From: Rhodopirellula bahusiensis
Lineage (GTDB): Bacteria > Planctomycetota > Planctomycetia > Pirellulales > Pirellulaceae
NCBI RefSeq assembly: GCF_002727185.1
Contig: NZ_NIZW01000002.1
Span: forward strand, 496,001 to 560,000
Direction of reading: 5' to 3'
Length of the DNA stretch: 64,000 nucleotides
Position 1 is the first letter of the stretch. Each line of letters begins with the position of its first letter. A program made the translations under genes and the position numbers. Positions 16,991 through 24,403 of this stretch are shown in pieces. The notes under the pieces were generated by a model. It was not told where the DNA came from. It did not search any database and saw only the letters and a program-made list of their open reading frames with translations.

Positions 16991-17233
16991 TCACATAAGG
17001 TCAAATTTGAAGGCCAAGTACACGCCCAGCCAAATGATGCAAAGTTGCAACACATTGAGCAATACGGAGCCACCAACATATCCTAAATGGGAAGCGAAAT
17101 CGTTTCCAAGCCGGAACGAAGCAATAATCGCGAGCAACTGTCCGCCAACCCAGTATGTAATCCCTGGTTCAGGGACCGAGAACAACGTTAACTCGATCGC
17201 TAACGACACCAGCGGCGACCACGATCCCAGCAA
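16991..17233 (-). CDS. Small cassette-encoded membrane protein
   Basis: From a TTG at 17233 the 80 residues hold two to three membrane segments (SPLVSLAIELTLFSV, YWVGGQLLAIIASF, GGSVLLNVLQLCIIWLGVYL). The frame stays open upstream to about 17410 with no ATG, GTG or TTG in between. The extra residues read as a plausible soluble leader (QDRTEIPTTSPYEPPRPTAA, then KSRAWLFAWLL), like the short Pro-rich leaders of many planctomycete membrane proteins. An ATT at 17377, two bases inside the attC boundary, may be a mutated or non-standard start. It lies between two attC sites (17378-17468 and 16861-16952), so it is a single-gene cassette. No family recognised. Confidence 0.6.
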   Translation of the reverse strand: MLGSWSPLVSLAIELTLFSVPEPGITYWVGGQLLAIIASFRLGNDFASHLGYVGGSVLLNVLQLCIIWLGVYLAFKFDLM

Positions 17234-17377
17234 CCAAGCGAAAAGCCAGGCCCGGGATTTAGTTGTTGCGTCTTGTGCTGCGGTCGGCCGCGGCGGCTCG
17301 TATGGCGATGTCGTTGGAATCTCGGTTCGATCTTGGGTGGATAGCGACGGAAGTAAGATGGACCGACGCGATTCAAT

Positions 17378-17468
17378 GGCGTAACGGCTAGCGTAACCGG
17401 GCGGCGGCGGTTGACGTTGACTTCAAATTCCGCGTGATCCGCCGCTCCGGTTCACGCAATTGTTCACC
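17378..17468 (-). other. attC recombination site
   Basis: Minus strand: GGTGAAC (R''), AATTGC, GTGAACCGGAGCGGCGG (L'' with extra G and A), spacer, CCGCCCGGTTACGC (L'), CTAGCC, GTTACGCC (R'). The left part resembles the opening of the classic attC of aadA cassettes (TAACAATTCGTTCAAGCCGA). It lies 10 bases after the stop of the gene at 17479. Confidence 0.85.
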
Positions 17469-17478
17469 CTCGATTCGT

Positions 17479-17970
17479 TCACTTCGATTCTTCGTTGGGG
17501 GCTTTCATGAACGCAGCAGGAATGAGCGACCCGTTCTTCAGCAGAGGTTCGGACTTTACCCGCTTACGTCTTTTTGGCGGTGCAGCAAGTGTAAATGTGA
17601 TGACGCACCAGAGCTTGTCATCGTCCCGCCGAATTTCCGTAGGGCGCTGGCGATGGTTGCCTGCGACACACACGGTCAGCCTATCCCGATCTATTTGATA
17701 GATGCATTGCGCAATCAATGATTCAAGGCCGACATTCCATACATCGAGCGAGCTATCGGGTTCCGAGACGGCAGCCGAATATCGACTCTCGCTGGGCCTG
17801 CGATCCAATAAGTCCACTCGATAGCGTCCGTCAGGTGTAAATTCGACGTACTCTCCCGGAAGTCCTCCGATCAATGAGACGGTCTTGCCCACGATCATGT
17901 CCGTAGACATTACACGCCAGGATCCGAGCAAGGCGGGGTCACTCGGTGAATCAGGGGAATTCGACGGCAT
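17479..17970 (-). CDS. Cassette-encoded TIGR03067-like domain protein
   Basis: From the ATG at 17970 (a GTG two codons earlier is possible), 163 residues. LLGSWRVMSTDMIVGKTVSL opens the domain; PGEYVEFTPDGRYRVDLLD and a late YQIDRDRLTVCVAGNHRQRP plus TEI match the pattern of the planctomycete TIGR03067 domain, a small lipocalin-like beta-barrel with a final RPTE/F motif. No signal peptide is visible, so it is probably cytosolic. The assignment rests on pattern only. It sits between two attC sites and has a short leader of about 12 bases from the cassette boundary. Function unknown. Confidence 0.65.
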   Translation of the reverse strand: MPSNSPDSPSDPALLGSWRVMSTDMIVGKTVSLIGGLPGEYVEFTPDGRYRVDLLDRRPSESRYSAAVSEPDSSLDVWNVGLESLIAQCIYQIDRDRLTVCVAGNHRQRPTEIRRDDDKLWCVITFTLAAPPKRRKRVKSEPLLKNGSLIPAAFMKAPNEESK

Positions 17971-17981
17971 GGTCACGTTGA

Positions 17982-18074
17982 GGGCGAACGTCAGTGATCA
18001 CGGGGTTGCGGCCAATCAACTCAAACTCACGAAAAGACGACGCCCGCAACTCCCGTTCATCACATGGTTCTGCC
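17982..18074 (-). other. attC recombination site
   Basis: Minus strand: GGCAGAAC (R''), CATGTGAT, GAACGGGAGTTGCGGG (L'' with extra G and A), spacer, CCGCAACCCCGTGATCAC (L'), then TGAC and GTTCGCCC (R'). Without the extra bases the arms pair over about 18 positions with one mismatch. It lies 10 bases after the stop of the gene at 18085. Confidence 0.85.
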
Positions 18075-18084
18075 ATGCTTTGTG

Positions 18085-18645
18085 TCAGACGAGACAGCCA
18101 CAGTCAACGATTTGCCAGTGGTTCACCAGGACATCGATACCATGCTCTTCATCAAGTTGGGTCGAGAACGAAACTATGAATCGACTGTGGGATTCTGGGT
18201 CGTCTTCAATGTCATCGATTAGGCAGCAAGGAGAGTGCATCAGTCTCGCAACCGCGTCGTGCGACCAATGGTCAATGACACCGGAAAAGTCGACGCCATG
18301 GTCACGGCGAAGCCCGTCGAAAAACTTGAAAACGGCATTCAGTGCATCACTCTTCAATGAATGTTCGTAAGTGACGATTCGTCGGACCAAATCAAGTTTG
18401 CGTTCGCTAGGTGTAATGGACTCAGCGAACAATTGGAATCCGAGCGGACCATCCAAAATGCGGCATTCGATGTCGCCAGTCCATTCTGTAAACGGATGGG
18501 AAATGTTTTTTCCGTCGACTTTAGTTGAGATCGTGGCGGATGTGTCCTCGCATGTAAGCACGAGCTGTGTCGGATCAACAACAATCGATGCTGGTACTGG
18601 TTGGCGACGTTCGCCAAAGATCGCATTCCGTAGTTGTTTCAACAT
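18085..18645 (-). CDS. Cassette-encoded soluble protein of unknown function
   Basis: 186 residues from the ATG at 18645, 15 bases from the cassette boundary. It has a basic N-terminus (MLKQLRNAIFGERRQPVPAS), a beta-rich first half (VVDPTQLVLTCEDTSATIST) and an acidic, His-containing second half (VDFSGVIDHWSHDAVARLMH, CCLIDDIEDDPESHSRFIV, EEHGIDVLVNHWQIVDCGC). There is no signal peptide or membrane segment. I do not recognise the family. It is a complete single-gene cassette: attC sites lie on both sides (18660-18750 and 17982-18074). Confidence 0.65.
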   Translation of the reverse strand: MLKQLRNAIFGERRQPVPASIVVDPTQLVLTCEDTSATISTKVDGKNISHPFTEWTGDIECRILDGPLGFQLFAESITPSERKLDLVRRIVTYEHSLKSDALNAVFKFFDGLRRDHGVDFSGVIDHWSHDAVARLMHSPCCLIDDIEDDPESHSRFIVSFSTQLDEEHGIDVLVNHWQIVDCGCLV

Positions 18646-18659
18646 TAAGTGAATTGATT

Positions 18660-18750
18660 GGCAGAACGTTACACATCACCGAGTCGGGACGGTTGATGTT
18701 CCATTTGAAAATGCCCGCAAGCCCGACTTCGGTGCATGTGATGGTTACCC
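18660..18750 (-). other. attC recombination site (best preserved)
   Basis: Minus strand: GGGTAAC (R''), CATCACAT, GCACCGAAGTCGGG (L''), spacer, CCCGACTCGGTGATGTG (L'), TAAC, GTTCTGCC (R'). Without the extra G and A the arms pair perfectly over CACATCACCGAGTCGGG. The stop codon of the upstream gene (TAA, 18745-18747) lies inside R'', which is common in gene cassettes. Confidence 0.9.
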
Positions 18751-19224
18751 GCCGTTTGCCGACACCGCCAGCGAGCAGAGTGTCGAAATAAAGTTGCGAG
18801 CATCAAGTATACCGTGGAACGCTTCCGGAACGTCCGGAAGTTCAGGGATCGTTGTCGCCATTACTTCGTTGGTCGCCGACAAACGAATTACGACATCCGT
18901 GTCAGCGTAGCCAAACGATCGAACTTGTATCGGAAACGGGTTAGCAAATGGAAGCCCCGGTAGAATGACGTTGTCAAGATGAACCGACGCCCCGTAGCAG
19001 TAGTGCTTCGGCTGGCAATCGTAGATGAATACCAGCGAAAGTATTCCTCCTGCCTCAAATAGTTGTGTTGGGGGACCAAGAAGTGATTCAACATCCGATG
19101 CAGTCATTCCAACAGTGACGTTGCGGGCAGTGTCGGCGTACCGCTGTTGTTGAGCCAGATCGGCTGATCCTGAGATCAGCAAGAATGCAAACCAGACCGC
19201 AGATATTGAATCAGGGATGAACAT
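18745..19224 (-). CDS. Cassette-encoded secreted protein with SmpA/OmlA-like motif
   Basis: 159 residues from the ATG at 19224. The N-terminus (MFIPDSISAVWFAFLLISGS) is a signal peptide. VTVGMTASDVESLLGPPTQL then matches the helical turn-plus-GxP motif of SmpA/OmlA (BamE-like) domains, which are small periplasmic modules; the following strands (GILSLVFIYDC) fit. The second half is unassigned. The stop codon is shared with the R'' box of the attC at 18660-18750. As the last gene before a long repeat-rich gap, it occupies the promoter-proximal end of the cassette array, where an attI site and integrase would be expected but are not seen. Confidence 0.65.
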   Translation of the reverse strand: MFIPDSISAVWFAFLLISGSADLAQQQRYADTARNVTVGMTASDVESLLGPPTQLFEAGGILSLVFIYDCQPKHYCYGASVHLDNVILPGLPFANPFPIQVRSFGYADTDVVIRLSATNEVMATTIPELPDVPEAFHGILDARNFISTLCSLAVSANGG

Positions 19225-19235
19225 GAATCTTCAGT

Positions 19236-19312
19236 CGGGTAACAATGGATTCAACCCTACTCACTAGGGTCGTATTCGGGGAATCGCGTGATACGAGGCC
19301 AGTGAGTTGGGG
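19236..19312 (-). other. Possible attC- or attI-like palindrome at array edge
   Basis: Minus strand: CCCCAAC, TCACTGGCCTCGTAT, a spacer, ATACGACCCTAGTGA, then GGGTTGAAT, which fits the GTTRRRY consensus. The arms pair, but the two extra bases of the other sites are absent, so it is not a standard attC. Confidence 0.4.
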
Positions 19313-19883
19313 TGTTTGAGCAATATCACTTGACTCACTGGCGCGTTGGAAATCTTAGACGTTTCACATGGCTGCTGCGACTCTACCATTTGAGGGGGTA
19401 TTCAGGCGAGGCTGGCAGATCAATTGGCAAGGCTTGGTTGGTATCCGCGCTGACCGGAGTTGCACTTGCAGGAAGAATGAGCGGGCTGTGTTGCCTTGCT
19501 GACGCTGCGGGTTGGGATGCGGAGATGCGGCGCGAAAACGCCGTGGTTTGCAGGCTCGGTATTAGGTGGCGCGAGCGTAGTTGAGGTCCGAATTCTTGGC
19601 GAATTCGGCTACGGATTTAGCCTTGCTGGCGCGGCGGGTTGGGAATGTTAGGCCGGGGAGGCCTTGCTTGCGCTGCGGGTTGGGTTGCGGAGCTGCGGCG
19701 AGAAGATGCCGTGACTTGCGGGCTCGGTGCGGGTTGGGGCGAGGGGTAGTCGCGGTCCGAATTCTTGGCGAATCCGGCTACGGGTTGAGCCTTGCTTACG
19801 CGGCGGGTTGGGAATGGTAGGCCGGAGAGGCCTTGCTTACGCGGCGGGTTGGGAACGAGAGGTCGGCTGCGGTTGGGTGCCGG
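19313..19883. repeat. Repeat-rich non-coding region
   Basis: Two copies of a CCGAATTCTTGGCGAAT motif (about 19590 and 19757) and several copies of GCCTTGCTTACGCGGCGGG-type sequence are seen. Long frames here have repeated, unnatural translations. No gene is supported. Confidence 0.65.
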
Positions 19884-21365
19884 TCAGGCGATGATCTCGT
19901 GGATGGGGCGTACGTGTTCGACTCCGACGAGCTTTTGATCGAGGCCGCCGTAGAAGTAGGACAGGTGGTTGGGATCAAGGCCCATTTGATGCAGGATCGT
20001 GGCGTGCAGGTTGCGAACGTGCAGCGGGTTTTCGACCGCCGCAGCACCGAGCTCGTCAGTGGTGCCGTGGCTGATGCCGCCTTTGATTCCTCCGCCCGCC
20101 ATCCACATGGTGAATCCGTAGGCGTTGTGATCTCGGCCGCTGCCGTTGGCGTATTCCGCGGTGGGTTGGCGGCCAAATTCGCCGCCCCAAACGACCAAGG
20201 TTTCGTCCAGCATGCCGGTTCGTTTCAGATCGGCCAGCAACGCAGCGATCGGTTGATCAGTCGCGCCGGCGTGTTTGTTGTGGTTGATTTCCAAGTCGCC
20301 GTGAGCGTCCCAGTTGTCGTCGTTGTGGGCGCCGCCGCTGTAGAGCTGGATGAACCGAACGCCACGCTGTGCCAAGCGACGTGCAAGCAAGCAGCGTTTG
20401 CCGAAGGCTTGCGTCTTGGGATTGTTGACGCCGTACATCGAAAGCGTTTCTTCGGTTTCGTCCGAGAGGTCAACGGCTTCCGGTGCAGCGGACTGCATTC
20501 GGTACGCCAGTTCGTAACTGGAGATTCGCGAGGCCAAGGGTTCTTCGCCGACGTGTTGGACGAGGTGGCGACGGTTGGCATCTTGAATTGAATCGATCAA
20601 ACGACGTTGCAATCCAGGCGGGAAATCCGAAGGCGGGTTCAAGTCGAGAATCGGATTGCCTTCCGTGCGGAACACGGTGCCCTGGTAGGTCGCAGGCATG
20701 TAACCGCTGGACCAGTTTTTGGCTCCGCTGATGGGACCGCCGGTTGGGTCGAGCATCACGACGAAGCCGGGCATGTTTTGATTTTCACTGCCGAGTCCGT
20801 ACGTCAGCCATGATCCCAGGGCCGGTGAGCCTGACAGGATTTTGCCGCTGTTCATCATCAGCATGGCGGAACCGTGAATCGGCGAGTCCGCGGTCAACGA
20901 ATGCAGGAACGCGATGTCGTCGACGTGCTTGGCGACATTGGGGAACAGCGTGCTGACCATTTTGCCGCACTCACCGTGGGGAGCGAAATCCCAGCGAGGT
21001 TCAACGATTCGGCCGCCGGCTTTGTGTCCGCCGCGTCCGAACGTTTTGACATCGACGGTCTTGCCATCCATGCCCTTCATGGCGGGTTTGTGATCGAACG
21101 TGTCGATGTGGCTGGGGCCGCCATACATGAACAGGAAGATCACCGTCTTGGCTTTGGGAGCGAAGTGCGGTGGTTTGACCGCCATCGGTCCGGCTGAGCC
21201 GGCGACTTGGGAGGCGGGTGACGCCGAAGCGTGTGGCAACAATCCATCGGACGCCAGCATCGAACTCAGCGCTGCGGCACCGAACCCACATCCCGTTTCC
21301 CAAACGAATTCGCGACGGGTGCGACCACAGAAATTACCTGAATGGCTTGATCGAGATGCGTTCAT
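19884..21365 (-). CDS. DUF1501 protein (exported, sulfatase-like fold)
   Basis: Start at the ATG at 21365, which begins a Tat-type signal: MNASRSSHSGNFCGRTRREF with the twin Arg, then a hydrophobic segment. The mature protein shows the DUF1501 pattern: KTVIFLFMYGGPSHIDTFDH, HSLTADSPIHGSAMLMMNSG, SYELAYRMQ, FIQLYSGGAHNDDNWDAHGD and VVWGGEFGRQPTAEYANGSG followed by RDHN, and a C-terminal LHQMGLD. DUF1501 proteins have an alkaline-phosphatase/sulfatase-like core and are abundant in planctomycetes, usually next to a DUF1549/DUF1553 gene; none is adjacent here. Enzymatic activity is not established for the family. Confidence 0.9.
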   Translation of the reverse strand: MNASRSSHSGNFCGRTRREFVWETGCGFGAAALSSMLASDGLLPHASASPASQVAGSAGPMAVKPPHFAPKAKTVIFLFMYGGPSHIDTFDHKPAMKGMDGKTVDVKTFGRGGHKAGGRIVEPRWDFAPHGECGKMVSTLFPNVAKHVDDIAFLHSLTADSPIHGSAMLMMNSGKILSGSPALGSWLTYGLGSENQNMPGFVVMLDPTGGPISGAKNWSSGYMPATYQGTVFRTEGNPILDLNPPSDFPPGLQRRLIDSIQDANRRHLVQHVGEEPLASRISSYELAYRMQSAAPEAVDLSDETEETLSMYGVNNPKTQAFGKRCLLARRLAQRGVRFIQLYSGGAHNDDNWDAHGDLEINHNKHAGATDQPIAALLADLKRTGMLDETLVVWGGEFGRQPTAEYANGSGRDHNAYGFTMWMAGGGIKGGISHGTTDELGAAAVENPLHVRNLHATILHQMGLDPNHLSYFYGGLDQKLVGVEHVRPIHEIIA

Positions 21366-21534
21366 GGCGTGGTGGTGAGGCAGGAGGTGAGATGAAAGGC
21401 GGGGGCGAACGATCGCAAAGAACCGTTGACGCGGGTTCTTAGTCAGTCGCCGCCGTCCCATTGTAGACGACTTTTGCGAATGGAGGCAATCGTTTCGTGA
21501 AAAATCCGGCTGCGGGGGCATCACTTGGTCGGGT

Positions 21535-23004
21535 TTGAGTGCGTTAAACTGCTGGCAAAATCACTTTGCCCCTCCCACCTCGAGTCCCGCCTTGTCCGCC
21601 TCCAAGTCACTTTCTTTCCCCGCGAATCCGGCCCCCACCGCTCTGAAAGAGTTTTCGCTGACGTTGCAGTCCGAGTCCTATCGCTACCGGACGCCGATGA
21701 AGTTCGGCGGGCGAGTGGTGGAAGAGGTCACGGTTTTGACCGCGGAGTGCATCGCGAAAAACCAAGCCGGCCAGTCCGCCGACGGCGACCAGATCGGCGT
21801 GGGAAGCATGACGATGGGGGTGACTTGGGCGTGGCCCGACGCGTCGCTCACCGATGACACCAAGTTGGAAGTCGTTTTGGAACTGGCCAGCCGAATGGCC
21901 GCGCAAGTGAACGAGGCATCGGGAACGCTCTCCGGGCATCCGATGGAAATTTGTCTTCAACTTGCCAGTCAGCGAGACGAGTTGGTTGCAGCGGTCGCGG
22001 CCGGGCACGAGTTGACGGCCCCGATTCCAGAGCTAGCGATTTTGTTGGCCGCGTCGCCGATTGAAGCGGCGTTGTTTGACGCTCACGGAAAAGCGGCCGG
22101 GCAGAGCAGTTACAGCTTGCTGTCGGCGGAGCATCTTCCACCGGATTTGGCCGAGATGACTGGCGACGATCGCTACGCGGGTTTGCGACTGGACCAATTC
22201 ATCTCGTCCTCGCCGGTCGCGACGCTGCCGCTGTATCACCTGGTCGGGGCGTTGGACCCGTTGACGGAGGCTGAATTGACGACGCCTGTCGGCGATGGGT
22301 TGCCGGAAACGCTCGGTGAGTGGATCACTCGCAATGAGTTGACTCATTTGAAGATCAAGCTGAACGGCGACGATGCGGATTGGGATTTCCGCCGTGTTCG
22401 TGATATCAACACGGTTGCCAATGAGACGACGGATCGGGGTGCGTCGACGGGCAAGCCGTGGTGGTTCTCGTTGGATTTCAACGAGCGCTGCGAGGACGAA
22501 GCGTATGTGTTGGGGTTGTTGGATCGTTTGGAATCGGAGTGCCCGGAAGCTTTCGAGCGGATCCAGTACATCGAACAGCCGACGCATCGTGATTTGAAAC
22601 GGCCGAACGCGGTGACGATGCATCAAGCGGCGGCGAGGATCCCGGTGGTGATCGATGAATCACTGACGGGATTGGAGAGTCTGCACCTGGCGGTCTCGCA
22701 AGGTTATAGCGGCATCGCGCTGAAGGCTTGCAAGGGGCATGCGGAAGCGTTGTTGCTGGGGGCGGTCGCGGTGCACGAGAATTTGTTCTTGTGCGTGCAA
22801 GATTTGACGTGTGTGGGAGCGTCGCTGCTGCACTCGGCGTCGCTGTCGGCGCATATTCCTGGCGTGGCCGCGGTGGAGAGCAATGGACGGCAGTATTGCC
22901 CGGAGGGCAACGCGGAATGGATGGCGAAGTTCGGGCCGATGTTTGAGGTCAAAGGCGGCAGCGTGCCGACTAGCTGTCTGGACGGGCCGGGGCTTGGGTA
23001 TTGA
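21535..23004 (+). CDS. Enolase-superfamily enzyme (mandelate racemase / muconate-lactonizing type)
   Basis: The capping domain begins near residue 38 (LKEFSLTLQSESYRYRTPMK). The barrel carries the superfamily residues: LKIKLNG gives the KxK pair (K273, K275), SLDFNE the first metal ligand (D314), YIEQPT the second (E347), VIDES the third (D374), and LKACK a further Lys (about 397). This places it in the muconate-lactonizing or dipeptide-epimerase-like branch, which abstracts a proton next to a carboxylate. The substrate cannot be told. The start is a TTG at 21535, and the first 35 residues are Pro/Ser-rich, so the true start may be a TTG at 21592. Divergent from the DUF1501 gene. Confidence 0.8.
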   Translation: MSALNCWQNHFAPPTSSPALSASKSLSFPANPAPTALKEFSLTLQSESYRYRTPMKFGGRVVEEVTVLTAECIAKNQAGQSADGDQIGVGSMTMGVTWAWPDASLTDDTKLEVVLELASRMAAQVNEASGTLSGHPMEICLQLASQRDELVAAVAAGHELTAPIPELAILLAASPIEAALFDAHGKAAGQSSYSLLSAEHLPPDLAEMTGDDRYAGLRLDQFISSSPVATLPLYHLVGALDPLTEAELTTPVGDGLPETLGEWITRNELTHLKIKLNGDDADWDFRRVRDINTVANETTDRGASTGKPWWFSLDFNERCEDEAYVLGLLDRLESECPEAFERIQYIEQPTHRDLKRPNAVTMHQAAARIPVVIDESLTGLESLHLAVSQGYSGIALKACKGHAEALLLGAVAVHENLFLCVQDLTCVGASLLHSASLSAHIPGVAAVESNGRQYCPEGNAEWMAKFGPMFEVKGGSVPTSCLDGPGLGY

Positions 23005-23171
23005 ACGCGGTGGGATCTGAATTCTTGGCGAATCCGGCTGCGGAGTTGAGGGGCGGGGCCTTGCTGACGCGGCGGGTTATGAATCGAAGCGTGCGGCCTT
23101 GCGGACGCGGCGCGTTGCGATGGAGGGGCAGTGGTGGTCCGAATTCTTGGCGAATCCGGCTGCGGGCTTTG
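23005..23171. repeat. Repeat-bearing intergenic region
   Basis: Two more copies of the GAATTCTTGGCGAATCCGGC motif (about 23018 and 23140), each with nearby GCCTTGC...ACGCGGCG sequence, as at 19.6-19.9 kb. The genes on either side are convergent. Confidence 0.7.
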
Positions 23172-24050
23172 CTAAGCAACGCGGCGGCGGGTGCTTCTTG
23201 TTGAGGTGGTGCTGGTTGCTGAGCCGGGGACGGTCAGGGATTTGATCCGGTCGAGGGCGTTGGCCATCGCGACTCCGTCTCGGAAGCGTTTGAGTGGTTT
23301 GGGATCCATCGATTTGCGGATCCAGTCCACGAACTCTTGGTTCAACCCACGACGCAGTTTGGCGTACGACGGCAACGGTGCTTCGAAGGGATACTCCGGC
23401 AAAGCACCTGACAACATCCGGTAGATCACGAGCCCGAGTGAAAATACATCGCTGCGATAGGTCGGTTTGCCCATCGCTTGTTCGGGTGCGATGTAGCCAA
23501 GCGTTCCGGAGGCAGAAACGGCGTGACGTCCACGTTCGATCCGCGCCAATCCAAAGTCTGTCAAGCAGATCTTGGAGTTGGGGAACAGGATGAAGTTCTC
23601 GGGTTTGATGTCTCGGTGCAGGATGCGACGCTCGTGTGCGTAGGCCACGGCGGATGTCATTTGACGGACGTAATCCAGCGTGGTCGCGCGAGCCATGCGG
23701 CGACCAAGTCGATCGTGCAACGTTTCTTCGCCCAGCGGGAATACCATGACGAAGTGGCCGTCGATGTAGCGAGCGTCCTTGAGAGGCAAAATGCTCTCAT
23801 GCGACAAGCTCGCCATGATGCGAACTTCGCGTTGCAGGTCGTCGGCAGATTGGTGATCGCTCGAAGCGTGAGACTCCGGGATTTTCAACGCCACATCGCG
23901 ATCTTCGATCGTATCATGGGCGGAGTAGACGGTCGCAAATCCACCTTCGCCAAGTTTTTTGACGAGCCGGTATTTGTCCAACCGCATCCCGACGCGAAGA
24001 CGACGCGTCGAGTCGCTGGGGTCCATCACCAATTTCAAACGTGCCGTCAC
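23172..24050 (-). CDS. Hanks-type Ser/Thr protein kinase
   Basis: A compact 292-residue kinase domain with no membrane or sensor part. It shows the Gly loop (LGEGGFATVY), VALK with the ATP-binding Lys, HRDIKPEN with the catalytic Asp, DFGLA for metal binding, SGTLGYIAPEQ activation segment and DVFSLGLVIYRML. The tail is Thr/Ser/Arg-rich. It should phosphorylate Ser or Thr on unknown targets. Start GTG 24050; an internal ATG at 24026 is also possible. Planctomycetes carry many such kinases, usually with added sensor domains; this one is the bare catalytic form. Confidence 0.9.
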   Translation of the reverse strand: MTARLKLVMDPSDSTRRLRVGMRLDKYRLVKKLGEGGFATVYSAHDTIEDRDVALKIPESHASSDHQSADDLQREVRIMASLSHESILPLKDARYIDGHFVMVFPLGEETLHDRLGRRMARATTLDYVRQMTSAVAYAHERRILHRDIKPENFILFPNSKICLTDFGLARIERGRHAVSASGTLGYIAPEQAMGKPTYRSDVFSLGLVIYRMLSGALPEYPFEAPLPSYAKLRRGLNQEFVDWIRKSMDPKPLKRFRDGVAMANALDRIKSLTVPGSATSTTSTRSTRRRVA

Positions 24051-24326
24051 GGGCGTTGCCTCAAAAGAGAAATCGAATTCGCACGGCTAGACGCTCGTGC
24101 CGACCCATCGAAATCACAACCAATTCATTCTTTGAAAAACCAAGTCGCTGATCAGCCAACCTTTGACAAATCAAGCTTTCTATCTTCGAAGCCAGCAGAC
24201 AGGAGTCTTCGGGATGCGAGCCTTTTGCTGTTTCAACACTCAAACGGCTTGCATGAACATTCCCAACCATTCCTGTTCATCTGCTTAGCGGACTGTTGAT
24301 TTAGTCGTATACCGAATAAAAAAATT

Positions 24327-24385
24327 AGCCGATGGGCGTTAGCCCCGGTTGGCGTCTGATCAACCGCTGCTAACGCGGTGCGGCT
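24327..24385. terminator. Long hairpin after the GH57 gene
   Basis: GCGTTAGCCCCGGTTG (24336-24351) and CAACCGCTGCTAACGC (24361-24376) pair with a small internal bulge, extended by AGCCG/CGGCT outside. It lies 18 bases beyond the minus-strand GH57 stop, so it may end that transcript, though it has no T run and may instead be an interspersed repeat. The rest of 24051-24403 shows nothing else. Confidence 0.5.
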
Positions 24386-24403
24386 CATTCAATCGACAGC
24401 CCG

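Larger units (their letters stand above)
16861..18750 (-). mobile_element. Integron gene-cassette array without integrase (core)
   Basis: Four attC sites in one orientation, spaced 400-700 bases, each between small same-strand genes. This is the hallmark of integron cassettes. Flanking genes and weaker sites extend the probable array to about 11.4-19.3 kb. No tyrosine recombinase with the integron-specific region is found in the window, so it fits the CALIN class (cluster of attC sites lacking an integrase). Confidence 0.8.

Noticed and set aside
19833-20591. 252-codon plus-strand frame opposite the DUF1501 gene
   Set aside because: Antisense shadow of a gene with clear DUF1501 motifs.
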